Shown: in pieces, positions 1 to 5,257 of the stretch | How positions within the stretch are numbered: position 1 is the stretch's first letter | Layout of the letters: every line of letters starts with the position of its first letter | From: Pseudomonadota bacterium | GTDB taxonomy: Bacteria > Pseudomonadota > Alphaproteobacteria > Rhizobiales > Kaistiaceae | Length of the DNA stretch: 5,984 nucleotides | Assembly (NCBI GenBank): GCA_023433185.1 | Contig: JAEZEN010000525.1 | Location: forward strand, 1-5,984 | Direction of reading: 5' to 3' | The notes under the pieces: model-generated | The model's input: the letters and a program-made list of their open reading frames with translations, nothing else | The model's database searches: none | What the model was told of the DNA's origin: nothing | Program-made: the position numbers and the translations under genes

Positions 1-2
1 GC

Positions 3-200
3 CTTGGCCTGCCGCTGGTACGTCGACGGGTCGCTGAGATCAGCAAAAGCGTCGTTGAGAAAGCAACCGTCGTTGCAGCTGAGCTCTTGCGTCCCGGGTT
101 GGACAGAACGGCCATTGGGCAATTTGCCGAAATGATCCGTGAGCGCGCTGAGCGCTCCGGCCTGAACCGCGCTGGGTTGATCGTAGGCTCCAACTCCTGA
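3..200 (+). CDS. 3' end of an unrecognised protein gene (5' end outside the window)
   Basis: An open frame enters from the left edge and ends at TGA 198-200, giving 65 C-terminal residues. The visible part is probably helical and charged (segments such as RRRVAEISKSVVEKA and FAEMIRERAERSGL) and ends in LIVGSNS. I do not recognise the family and see no membrane segment or catalytic motif. I prefer it to the overlapping minus-strand open frame because its composition looks protein-like, with alternating hydrophobic and charged residues, and because a ribosome-binding-like GGTGGAG (204-210) and an ATG (213) follow its stop closely, as in an operon. The first 200 bases are about 60% G+C by hand count, somewhat below most of the window. 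It could be the end of a mobile-element or plasmid gene, but nothing visible proves that. Confidence 0.5.
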   Translation, partial: LGLPLVRRRVAEISKSVVEKATVVAAELLRPGLDRTAIGQFAEMIRERAERSGLNRAGLIVGSNS

Positions 201-212
201 GAAGGTGGAGCA

Positions 213-223
213 ATGACGTACGC
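213..223 (+). pseudogene. possible start of a second plus-strand gene, cut off at the junction
   Basis: Twelve bases after the TGA at 198-200 there is an ATG at 213, preceded by GGTGGAG (204-210), a plausible Shine-Dalgarno sequence. This is the usual spacing for a downstream operon gene. Only about three or four codons (Met-Thr-Tyr-) fit before position 224, where antisense DUF190 coding sequence begins. The frame stays open to about 374 but runs antisense through the DUF190 start and the crcB end, so the later residues are not a believable protein. I read it as a gene start severed by the rearrangement. It could also be a chance ATG. Confidence 0.25.
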
Positions 224-227
224 GTCA
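214..227. repeat. short inverted repeat at the junction
   Basis: TGACG (214-218) and CGTCA (223-227) are perfect inverted arms around a 4-base spacer, TACG. The repeat lies exactly where DUF190 coding similarity ends and where the plus-strand gene start is lost. Five-base arms are short enough to occur by chance. Its position is the reason to record it, as it could be a recombination core or operator remnant. Confidence 0.35.
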
Positions 228-277
228 CTTTCGCCGATGAAGAGCCTGAGCAGGGTCGTTTCCGTGATTTCGGTCAT
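224..277 (-). pseudogene. 5' fragment of a DUF190 gene, truncated after 18 codons
   Basis: On the minus strand the stop TGA of the downstream crcB (276-274) overlaps an ATG (277-275) in the pattern ATGA. The new frame reads MTEITETTLLRLFIGESD, which matches the start of DUF190 proteins (LR-[IL]-FIGESD). These are roughly 100-residue, PII-like-fold proteins commonly encoded next to crcB. After the aspartate at 224 the expected continuation (charged residues, then a PLYEAIV-like stretch) is absent. The frame instead runs into AYVIAPPSQEL and stays open to the left edge as antisense of the plus-strand gene. It was presumably the third gene of a crcB-crcB-DUF190 operon. It is a broken gene, or the visible end of an assembly joint. 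The DUF190 call rests on recalled family features. Confidence 0.6.
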
Positions 278-693
278 GGGGTCAATTTCCTCTCAAGGCC
301 GTTCAGCCGCGCACCGAGGCGCCAGCCGAGCCAGACGGCGATCAGCCAGAGGACGATGGACGCGCAAAGATTGAGCGCGGCGAGATGGAACGCGCGGCTC
401 TCGATCAGGAACACGGTCTCGAGACTGAAGATCGAGAACGTGGTGAAGCCGCCACAGAATCCGGTGAGCACGAACTGCCGCGCGCCCGGGCCCGCCTGCA
501 GGCGCCCACCCGGCTCGGCCAGTGTCACATAGAGGCCGATCAGGAAGGAGCCGGCGACGTTGACGAACAGCGTGCCCAGCGGAAAGCCCGGACCGAACCA
601 GGCCAGAAATCCGATGGAGCAGAGGTAGCGCGCGACGGCTCCCAGCGCGCTCCCGAGCGCCACGGTGCCATAATATCTGGCGGGAGCCGTCAT
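274..693 (-). CDS. crcB: CrcB/Fluc fluoride channel subunit with a complete signature
   Basis: This 139-residue membrane protein has four hydrophobic segments, at about 9-31, 38-59, 74-97 and 103-126, the normal size and layout for Fluc channels. These dual-pore dimers let fluoride leave the cytoplasm. Family marks seen: GALGAVARY (17-23 region), GTLFVNVAGSF with the pore-lining Asn45, and GFCGGFTTFSIFSLE (78-92), which carries the TM3 break around the central sodium site and both phenylalanines, Phe86 and Phe89. The C-terminus is basic (WRLGARLNGLERK), which suggests N and C termini in the cytoplasm. I chose the ATG at 693, two bases after the upstream crcB stop. A TTG at 714 would add seven residues and overlap that gene. 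The close spacing points to translational coupling and assembly with the upstream subunit. Confidence 0.93.
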   Translation of the reverse strand: MTAPARYYGTVALGSALGAVARYLCSIGFLAWFGPGFPLGTLFVNVAGSFLIGLYVTLAEPGGRLQAGPGARQFVLTGFCGGFTTFSIFSLETVFLIESRAFHLAALNLCASIVLWLIAVWLGWRLGARLNGLERKLTP

Positions 694-695
694 GG

Positions 696-1148
696 TCAGC
701 CGCCCAGGAACCAAAGCACGCCGGCATAGCCAACGGTGGCTGCGCCCAGGCAGAGCAGCAGGGACGCGACGATATTGCGAACGGCCAGACCCGGCTCATT
801 GGCCCGCACGAGCGCCAGGGTCTCGAGGGAAAACGTGGAAACCGTCGTGTAGCTCCCGAGGATGCCGACGACCAGTCCGGTCCAGGCCGGCACATGGTCG
901 ACGGCATGGGTATCCGGCGCAAGCATAATGGCGGCCAGGACGCCGATGGTGGCAGCCCCCGAGACGTTCACGGCAAGCGTACCCCAGGGAAAGGCCTCGC
1001 CGAAGCGGCGTGCGACGAAAGCGGACAGCCAGAAGCGGGCGACTCCGCCAATCGCGCCGCCGACGGCGACAGCGAGCAGCTGCATGAGCATGGGCGTCAT
1101 GGGCGGTCGCGCCGCCGAGCGGTCCAGGATGCCAAGCCGTCTGGGCAT
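696..1148 (-). CDS. crcB: second CrcB/Fluc subunit with an altered Phe motif
   Basis: This CrcB paralogue lies directly upstream of the other one in transcription order. Four hydrophobic segments run at about 22-45, 54-76, 89-112 and 123-148. It keeps GGAIGGVARFW, GTLAVNVSG with Asn61, and a TM3 signature reading GSYTTVSTFSLE (98-109). The first signature phenylalanine is replaced by Val103, while Phe106 stays. The residues after Asn61 (VSGAATIG) also depart from the usual GSF-like stretch. The 150-residue length from the ATG at 1148 is long for the family. ATGs at 1100, 1091 and 1085 would give 134, 131 or 129 residues and a more normal N-terminus. No convincing Shine-Dalgarno sequence settles the start. 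Pairing with the neighbour as a heterodimer is inference from the tandem layout and the 2-base gap. Confidence 0.9.
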   Translation of the reverse strand: MPRRLGILDRSAARPPMTPMLMQLLAVAVGGAIGGVARFWLSAFVARRFGEAFPWGTLAVNVSGAATIGVLAAIMLAPDTHAVDHVPAWTGLVVGILGSYTTVSTFSLETLALVRANEPGLAVRNIVASLLLCLGAATVGYAGVLWFLGG

Positions 1149-1311
1149 TGCTCATGGCGCATCACGGCAGACACGCCCCCGCGCAGTTGCAAACGGTTTC
1201 GTCCCCGAATGCGAAGCGTCATCACGGCATGCGTTGCGCCCTGGACGGTCGTGTCGGAACGGGCGATGCGCGAGACCCCGTCGCCCTGCCGTCCAGGCTG
1301 AGCCATCGCCT
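1149..1311 (-). promoter_or_regulatory. gene-free leader between acuI and the crcB pair
   Basis: These 163 bases separate the acuI stop from the outermost crcB start on the minus strand. I see no believable gene in them. They contain a nested stem-loop (listed separately) and a 10-base direct repeat, CATCACGGCA (plus strand), at 1160-1169 and 1220-1229. The minus-strand text just after the acuI stop reads AGGCGATGG, which resembles the opening GGCGAUGG of the fluoride (crcB-motif) riboswitch. The rest of that motif (the CGCC pseudoknot partner at the right distance and the closing AUG plus P1 strand) could not be aligned. No clear sigma-70 promoter is visible. If crcB has its own promoter it lies here; otherwise the region is an untranslated spacer of an acuI-crcB transcript. 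Confidence 0.4.
1240..1297 (-). repeat. nested stem-loop in the crcB leader
   Basis: The outer arms are perfect 9-base complements, CCTGGACGG (plus strand 1240-1248) and CCGTCCAGG (1289-1297). Inside them GGGCGA (1261-1266) pairs with TCGCCC (1281-1286). The same inner bases (GGCGAT at 1262-1267) can instead pair with ATCGCC at 1305-1310, next to the acuI stop, so two partly exclusive folds are possible. There is no T-run after the stem on the minus strand, which argues against a simple intrinsic terminator. It could be an RNA regulatory structure, an mRNA-stabilising element or chance in GC-rich DNA. Confidence 0.45.
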
Positions 1312-2307
1312 TCAGTCGATCTCCACCACGAGACGGCCACGGACCTTGCCAGCAACGATGTCGTGGGCGGCGTTGACGATGCCGCTCCAGGGCATGGCGG
1401 TCGTCATGCCGGCAAGCTTCGCCCGGTCGATGTCGCGCGCCAGCCGGCTCCATGCCGCCTCCCGGCGCTCCGGCGCGGCGTGCGAGGACTCGATGCCGAG
1501 CAGGGCGATGCCGCGGAGGATGAAGGGCGCGACCGAGGTTGCGAGATCGAAGCCTGCGACATTGCCGCAGGCCGCCACCGCGCCGCCAGCGGTGGTCATC
1601 GACAGGACGTTGGCGAGGATCGGGCCGCCGACCGAGTCGATCGCCGCCGCGAACCGCTCCTTGCCGAGGAGGCGGGGCGCTCCCTCGAACTCGGCGCGCG
1701 GCAGGACTTCTGAGGCGCCAAGGCCGGCGAGATAGGCGCGCTCCTGCTCGCGGCCGGTGACCGCATGTACCGTGTAGCCGAGGCGGGAGAGAAGCGACAC
1801 TGCCATCGAGCCGACACCGCCGGAAGCGCCGGTGACCACGACCGGGCCACCGTCGGGCGCCGCGCCGCGCGCCTCGAGGGCGAGAATCGCAAGCATGGCC
1901 GTGTAGCCGGCGGTCCCGATCGCCATCGCATCGGCGGTGGTGAAGGCCGCGGGCAGGGGCGTGATCCAGCCGGCCGAGACCCGCGCCATCTGGCTGTAGG
2001 CGCCGAAATGGGTCTCGCCCAGCCCCCAGCCGTTGACGATGACCTTGTCGCCGGCGCGGACCCCTCCGGCGCGCGAGGCGAGGACCGTGCCGGCGAGGTC
2101 GACGCCGGGGATCATCGGGAAACGGCGGACGACCGGGAGCTTGCCGGTGATTGCGAGCCCGTCCTTGTAGTTGACCGTCGAGTGCTCAACCCGGATGTCG
2201 ACGTCGCCGTCCATCAGGTCGGCGGGCGTGAGGATCGCCTCGGCCACTGACTGCGCCCGGGTCGCTTCGTCGCGGGTGATCAGCAGCGCCTTGAACCGGT
2301 CCAACAT
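1312..2307 (-). CDS. acuI: AcuI/YhdH-type acrylyl-CoA reductase (NADPH)
   Basis: This 331-residue medium-chain dehydrogenase/reductase matches the AcuI/YhdH subfamily across its length as I recall E. coli YhdH. The family reduces acrylyl-CoA to propionyl-CoA with NADPH in the cytoplasm, which removes a toxic electrophile and feeds 3-hydroxypropionate, acrylate or DMSP-derived carbon into propionate metabolism. Seen: VNYKDGLAITG (45-55), FPMIPGVDLAGTV (63-75), NGWGLGETHFGAYSQ (92-106), the Rossmann glycine motif TGASGGVGS (159-167), GRE (185-187) in the region expected to bind the NADPH phosphate, and a PERREAAW stretch near the C-terminus typical of the subfamily. No zinc-binding cysteine cluster is present, as expected. 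The ATG at 2307 is preceded by a strong GAGGGAGG. It is on the same strand as the exporter genes, 87 bases after the ATPase stop, and may be co-transcribed or have its own promoter. The actual substrate in this organism is not provable here. Confidence 0.92.
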   Translation of the reverse strand: MLDRFKALLITRDEATRAQSVAEAILTPADLMDGDVDIRVEHSTVNYKDGLAITGKLPVVRRFPMIPGVDLAGTVLASRAGGVRAGDKVIVNGWGLGETHFGAYSQMARVSAGWITPLPAAFTTADAMAIGTAGYTAMLAILALEARGAAPDGGPVVVTGASGGVGSMAVSLLSRLGYTVHAVTGREQERAYLAGLGASEVLPRAEFEGAPRLLGKERFAAAIDSVGGPILANVLSMTTAGGAVAACGNVAGFDLATSVAPFILRGIALLGIESSHAAPERREAAWSRLARDIDRAKLAGMTTAMPWSGIVNAAHDIVAGKVRGRLVVEID

Positions 2308-2394
2308 CGCCTCCCTCGGAAATGGCTTTTGGACGAGGCTACGCCGAAACCGCCGTGGCGGACACCCCGGGGCGGAGAGGACCTGCTCGGCACT

Positions 2395-3210
2395 TTACCG
2401 GTTCGGGAAGAGCGACGCGGATCGGCCGGTGGCACGCCGCGGCCGCCGTACCACCGTTCGTTCCGGCGCTGGTGGCGACCGGGCCGGCATCGGCGCGTTC
2501 GTGAAGGCCAGCGCCTCGTCGATCGGCCCGTCGAAGACGATGGCCCCCTGGCGGAAGACGAGCCCGCGATTGCAGTTGTCCTTGAGTACGGTCTCGGCGT
2601 GAGAGGCCATCACGAGGATCCTGGCCCGGCCCATGAGCGCCTGGATGCGGGCCCTTGCGCGGGACTGGAAGCTCGCATCGCCGACACCGATCACCTCGTC
2701 GATCAGGAGGATGTCGGCAGGCACTGCGGTGGCGACGCCGAAGGCGAGGCGGAGCTGCATGCCGGCGGAGTAGGTGCGGACAGGGCGCTGGAGCGCGTCG
2801 CCGAGATCGGCGAAAGCGATGATCTCGTCGCGCTGGGCCTCGACCTGGCGGAGCGACATGCCCGCCGAGACGCCCAGGAGGGTGATGTTCTCAAGCCCGG
2901 TGGCCTCGGGATCGAGGCCGGCGGCGACGTTGAACAGGCTGCCGCGGCGCCCCTCCGTCTCGAGCCGCCCCTCGGTGGGCTGGTATACGCCGGCGAGGGC
3001 CCGCAGCAGCGTCGACTTGCCTGACCCGTTGTGGCCGATCAGGCCGATGCGGTCGCCGTCGGCGGCCTCGAAGGAGATGCCCCTGAGAGCGTGGACCACC
3101 GGCGCCGGTTCCCGCCGGCCAAGGCGGAGTGCCATGTGCTTGAACGAGACATGACGGTAGTCGAAGATCGCGAAACTGACCCAGAGCCGCTCGGCCGAGA
3201 TGCGCGCCAT
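2395..3210 (-). CDS. ABC transporter ATPase of a polysaccharide (Wzt/KpsT/TagH-like) exporter
   Basis: This 271-residue nucleotide-binding subunit powers export of a lipid-linked polysaccharide or polyol-phosphate polymer across the inner membrane. Seen in order: a family-type N-terminus in which VSFKHMALR precedes the core, Walker A GHNGSGKST (59-67), signature SAGMQ (148-152), Walker B ILLIDE (167-172) followed by VIGVGDASF, and the switch histidine in ASHA (His204). The start at 3210 has GGCGGGA just upstream and lies 8 bases after the permease stop, so the two are one operon. The open frame extends further upstream to 3948, but that part is antisense-like shadow inside the permease gene. 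There is no Wzt-type C-terminal carbohydrate-binding domain. The protein instead ends in a Pro/Arg-rich, probably disordered tail from about residue 238. KpsT- or TagH-like function without a terminal-sugar recognition domain is the likely reading. Confidence 0.93.
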   Translation of the reverse strand: MARISAERLWVSFAIFDYRHVSFKHMALRLGRREPAPVVHALRGISFEAADGDRIGLIGHNGSGKSTLLRALAGVYQPTEGRLETEGRRGSLFNVAAGLDPEATGLENITLLGVSAGMSLRQVEAQRDEIIAFADLGDALQRPVRTYSAGMQLRLAFGVATAVPADILLIDEVIGVGDASFQSRARARIQALMGRARILVMASHAETVLKDNCNRGLVFRQGAIVFDGPIDEALAFTNAPMPARSPPAPERTVVRRPRRATGRSASLFPNR

Positions 3211-3218
3211 GTCCCGCC

Positions 3219-4016
3219 TCAGAGCCAGTATGCGAGCCGGTGGCGGGTGAGCGACATGCCGTAGAGACCGATGGCGGTGACCGCCGCGGCGAGGGCGAGG
3301 ACCACGGCCCAGGTGTGCAGCGGCGGCACGATGCCGAGAAGCGGGTCGCGGACGATCGCGATGAGGTAGACGAAGGGGTTGAGGAGGACGATGAACTCCG
3401 CCGAGGCGCCGAGGCGATCGGCGGTCCACAGCACCGGCGTGATGAAGAAGAGGATGGTGACGAGCGACTGGACGATCGGCGGTACGTCCCGATAGCGCAC
3501 GCACACGATGCCGAGCATAGTGGCGAGCCAGAAGCCGACATAGGCGTTGAGCGCCATGCCGGGGATGGCGAGCAAGGCCACAGGCGAGATACCGACCGCG
3601 AAGACGATCCACACGACGACGATGACGATCGCGTTGTGGGCGAAGACCAGGAGTTCGCGGGCGACGAGGCGATAGGCGTGGACGCTCACCGGAAAGAGAC
3701 GCTGCTGCATCGTCGCCGAAGCGGCGATGAAGGTGGAGCAACCGCCCACGAGGACGGACGAAAAGAAGAGCCACACGACGTAGGAAACGGTGAGGCGCGG
3801 CAGGTATTCGGAGACAGGCATGCCGAAGATGCCGGCATAGATGAGGCCTATGCCGAGCACGAAGAGGGCGACGCTCAGCGTGATCCAGAACTGGCCGATC
3901 CGGGAACGCCGGTAGCGGGACCGGATGTCGTTCCAGGCCAGCGTCCACCAGTAGTCCCGGTGGTGCAACCCCTCGACGGCATCACGCCAGGCGCTCTCCA
4001 CAGAGCCGGTCTCCAT
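3219..4016 (-). CDS. ABC-2 type polysaccharide export permease (Wzm/KpsM/TagG-like)
   Basis: This 265-residue inner-membrane protein has about six hydrophobic segments, at roughly 43-65, 74-98, 118-142, 146-172, 182-200 and 235-256, the usual size and topology for the family. It forms the channel through which the neighbouring ATPase drives a glycan. Typical features: an amphipathic basic N-terminal region (DIRSRYRRSRIGQFW, 30-44) ahead of the first membrane segment, the conserved RYRDVPPIVQ loop (174-183) and an LNP motif (212-214). The start at 4016 gives the expected N-terminus, although no strong Shine-Dalgarno sequence is visible. It is first in its operon and diverges from galE across a 254-base gap, an arrangement common in surface polysaccharide loci. 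The exported glycan (O-antigen, capsule or teichoic-acid-like polymer) cannot be told from this window. Confidence 0.93.
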   Translation of the reverse strand: METGSVESAWRDAVEGLHHRDYWWTLAWNDIRSRYRRSRIGQFWITLSVALFVLGIGLIYAGIFGMPVSEYLPRLTVSYVVWLFFSSVLVGGCSTFIAASATMQQRLFPVSVHAYRLVARELLVFAHNAIVIVVVWIVFAVGISPVALLAIPGMALNAYVGFWLATMLGIVCVRYRDVPPIVQSLVTILFFITPVLWTADRLGASAEFIVLLNPFVYLIAIVRDPLLGIVPPLHTWAVVLALAAAVTAIGLYGMSLTRHRLAYWL

Positions 4017-4043
4017 CCGACGGGCGCCGCCCGCTTCGGGTCT

Positions 4044-4072
4044 GCGATAGACAGAAGCCCGCGTCGATGCAA
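4044..4072 (-). promoter_or_regulatory. weak candidate promoter for the exporter operon
   Basis: On the minus strand TTGCAT (4072-4067) is followed after 17 bases by TATCGC (4049-4044). The spacing suits sigma-70, but each box matches its consensus at only about half the positions. It lies 28 bases upstream of the permease ATG. It could easily be chance. Confidence 0.2.
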
Positions 4073-4084
4073 GCGCTGCCGATG

Positions 4085-4119
4085 CCGCAGCGGGGCGTCC
4101 GCGAGGCTCCCCGCAGCGG
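4085..4119. repeat. imperfect hairpin in the galE/exporter gap
   Basis: CCGC-A-GCGGGG (4085-4095) faces CCCCGC-A-GCGG (4109-4119) across a 13-base loop, giving ten G-C pairs interrupted by one A-A mismatch. The same bases also give a direct repeat, CCGCAGCGGG, at 4085-4094 and 4111-4120 with a 26-base period. No T-run follows on either strand, so it is not a standard terminator. It could be a two-site operator or a leader RNA structure in the galE transcript. Confidence 0.45.
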
Positions 4120-4270
4120 GCGCCGATGGCCCGGTTCCGGCAGGGGAGTGCACCTTCGCGGGCAGCGGGTCAGCGGATGCCGACCCCGCTCCTCTAGCGC
4201 AGGAACCGGAGGTGGCGTAAAGCGACGCGCTGCGGTCGGCACGAAGCGACAGCGAAGGAAGTCTATTCGG

Positions 4271-5257
4271 ATGGCGGTACTGGTCACCGGCGGTGCCGGC
4301 TACATCGGCAGTCACATGGTGCTTGCCCTCGTCGATGCCGGCGAGGAGGTCGTGGTGCTCGACAATCTCTCGACCGGTTTCGACTGGGCGATCGACGGTC
4401 GGGCGACCTTCGAGCCGGGCGACGCCGGCGACATCGACCGTGTTCGAGGGCTCATCGACAAGTACTCCGTCCGTGAGATCATCCACTTCGCGGGATCGAT
4501 CGTCGTCTCGGAATCCGTCGCCGAGCCGCTCCGCTACTACGCCAACAACGCCTCGAAATCCCGCAACCTTATCGAAGCGGCGGTCGCCGGCGGCGTCAGG
4601 CACTTCATTTTCTCCTCGACGGCTGCCGTATACGGCATGGCGGGGCTCGAGCCCGCAACCGAGGAGACTCCGCTCCGGCCGATCTCGCCCTACGGCCGCT
4701 CGAAGCTGATGACGGAGTGGATGCTGCAGGACGCGGCCGCCGTCCATCCGCTGACCTACGGCGCGCTCCGCTACTTCTGCGTGGCCGGTGCCGATCCCGG
4801 CCGGCGGGCGGGCGAGTCTACCGCGATGGCGACGCACCTGATCAAGGTCGCGTGCCAGACCGCCCTCGGACGCCGCCCCGCAATCCAGATCTACGGCACC
4901 GACTACGACACTCCGGACGGCACCTGCGTGCGCGACTACATCCATGTCAGCGATCTCATCGCTGCCCATTCCCTGATGCTCGGCCACCTCCGCGCCGGCG
5001 GCGAGAGCACCACACTCAACTGCGCCTATGGCCGGGGCTATTCGGTGCGCGAGGTGATCGCCGCCGTGCGCCGCGTCTCCGGCGTCGACTTCGCCGCGGA
5101 GGAGGCGCCGCGGCGCGCGGGCGATCCCGCCTTCGTGACGGCGACCGGCGAGAAGCTCCGTCGCGTCCTCGGCTGGGTGCCGAAGCATGACGATCTCGAC
5201 GAGATCGTGCGGCATTCGCTCGCCTGGGAGCGCCACCTCATGATGCGGAACGCATGA
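4271..5257 (+). CDS. galE: UDP-glucose 4-epimerase
   Basis: This 328-residue extended short-chain dehydrogenase/reductase interconverts UDP-glucose and UDP-galactose (possibly also the N-acetyl forms), using tightly bound NAD in the cytoplasm. Seen: the nucleotide-binding motif TGGAGYIGSH (6-15), Asp31 at the end of the second strand (VVVLDNLSTG) that contacts the NAD ribose, HFAGSIVVSES (72-82), SSTAAVYG (115-122) with the catalytic Ser/Thr, the catalytic pair Tyr141 and Lys145 in SPYGRSK, NCAYGRGYSVREV (250-262) and the substrate-side GTDYDTPDGTCVRDYIHV (209-226). Length is normal. The ATG at 4271 starts directly at the Rossmann strand, and AAGGAAG precedes it. The gene diverges from the polysaccharide exporter and overlaps the next gene by ATGA, so a role in making activated sugars for a surface glycan is likely. 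The Ser-Lys-Ser-Arg-Asn stretch after YYANNA is a known-type variant, not damage. Confidence 0.96.
   Translation: MAVLVTGGAGYIGSHMVLALVDAGEEVVVLDNLSTGFDWAIDGRATFEPGDAGDIDRVRGLIDKYSVREIIHFAGSIVVSESVAEPLRYYANNASKSRNLIEAAVAGGVRHFIFSSTAAVYGMAGLEPATEETPLRPISPYGRSKLMTEWMLQDAAAVHPLTYGALRYFCVAGADPGRRAGESTAMATHLIKVACQTALGRRPAIQIYGTDYDTPDGTCVRDYIHVSDLIAAHSLMLGHLRAGGESTTLNCAYGRGYSVREVIAAVRRVSGVDFAAEEAPRRAGDPAFVTATGEKLRRVLGWVPKHDDLDEIVRHSLAWERHLMMRNA

Larger units (their letters stand above)
4017..4270. promoter_or_regulatory. divergent intergenic region between the exporter and galE
   Basis: These 254 bases should hold promoters for both the exporter (minus) and galE (plus). I found no convincing sigma-70 box for galE. 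The galE ribosome site is probably AAGGAAG (4255-4261), about ten bases before the ATG. The region contains a 13-base palindrome with a one-base centre (CGGGCG-C-CGCCCG, 4021-4033), an adjacent CCCG-CTT-CGGG hairpin (4030-4040) and a longer hairpin at 4085-4119. The frame in line with galE stays open back to an ATG at 4067, but its residues are Arg/Gly-rich junk, so I treat it as non-coding. Confidence 0.55.

Noticed and set aside
1..223. Complete insertion sequence to the left of the crcB pair
   Set aside because: No terminal inverted repeat pair, target duplication or transposase motif is visible. Only a gene end and a gene start are seen.
1270..1310. Canonical fluoride riboswitch ahead of crcB
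   Set aside because: Only the opening GGCGATGG is similar. The pseudoknot partner and the closing AUG/P1 strand cannot be placed, so I list only a structured leader.
862..1713. Plus-strand open frame (283 codons) across crcB, leader and acuI
   Set aside because: It spans two well-supported minus-strand genes and the gap between them, with no family resemblance.
2346..2361. Intrinsic terminator after the exporter ATPase
   Set aside because: On the minus strand a 4-base GC stem (CCGC/GCGG) is followed by only three T residues, too weak to call.
3211..3948. Upstream extension of the ATPase reading frame to a start at 3948
   Set aside because: It would overlap nearly the whole permease in another frame and gives His/Arg/Pro-rich junk. 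The ATG at 3210 has a ribosome site and family-like residues.
3240..4220. Long plus-strand open frame (326 codons) over the permease
   Set aside because: It is antisense to a clear ABC-2 permease, and its product is an Asp/Glu/Arg/His-rich, low-information sequence typical of GC-rich shadow frames.
4067..4270. N-terminal extension of GalE from an upstream ATG
   Set aside because: The extra 68 residues are Arg/Gly-rich without family similarity. The epimerase fold starts at residue 2 from 4271, which has its own ribosome site.
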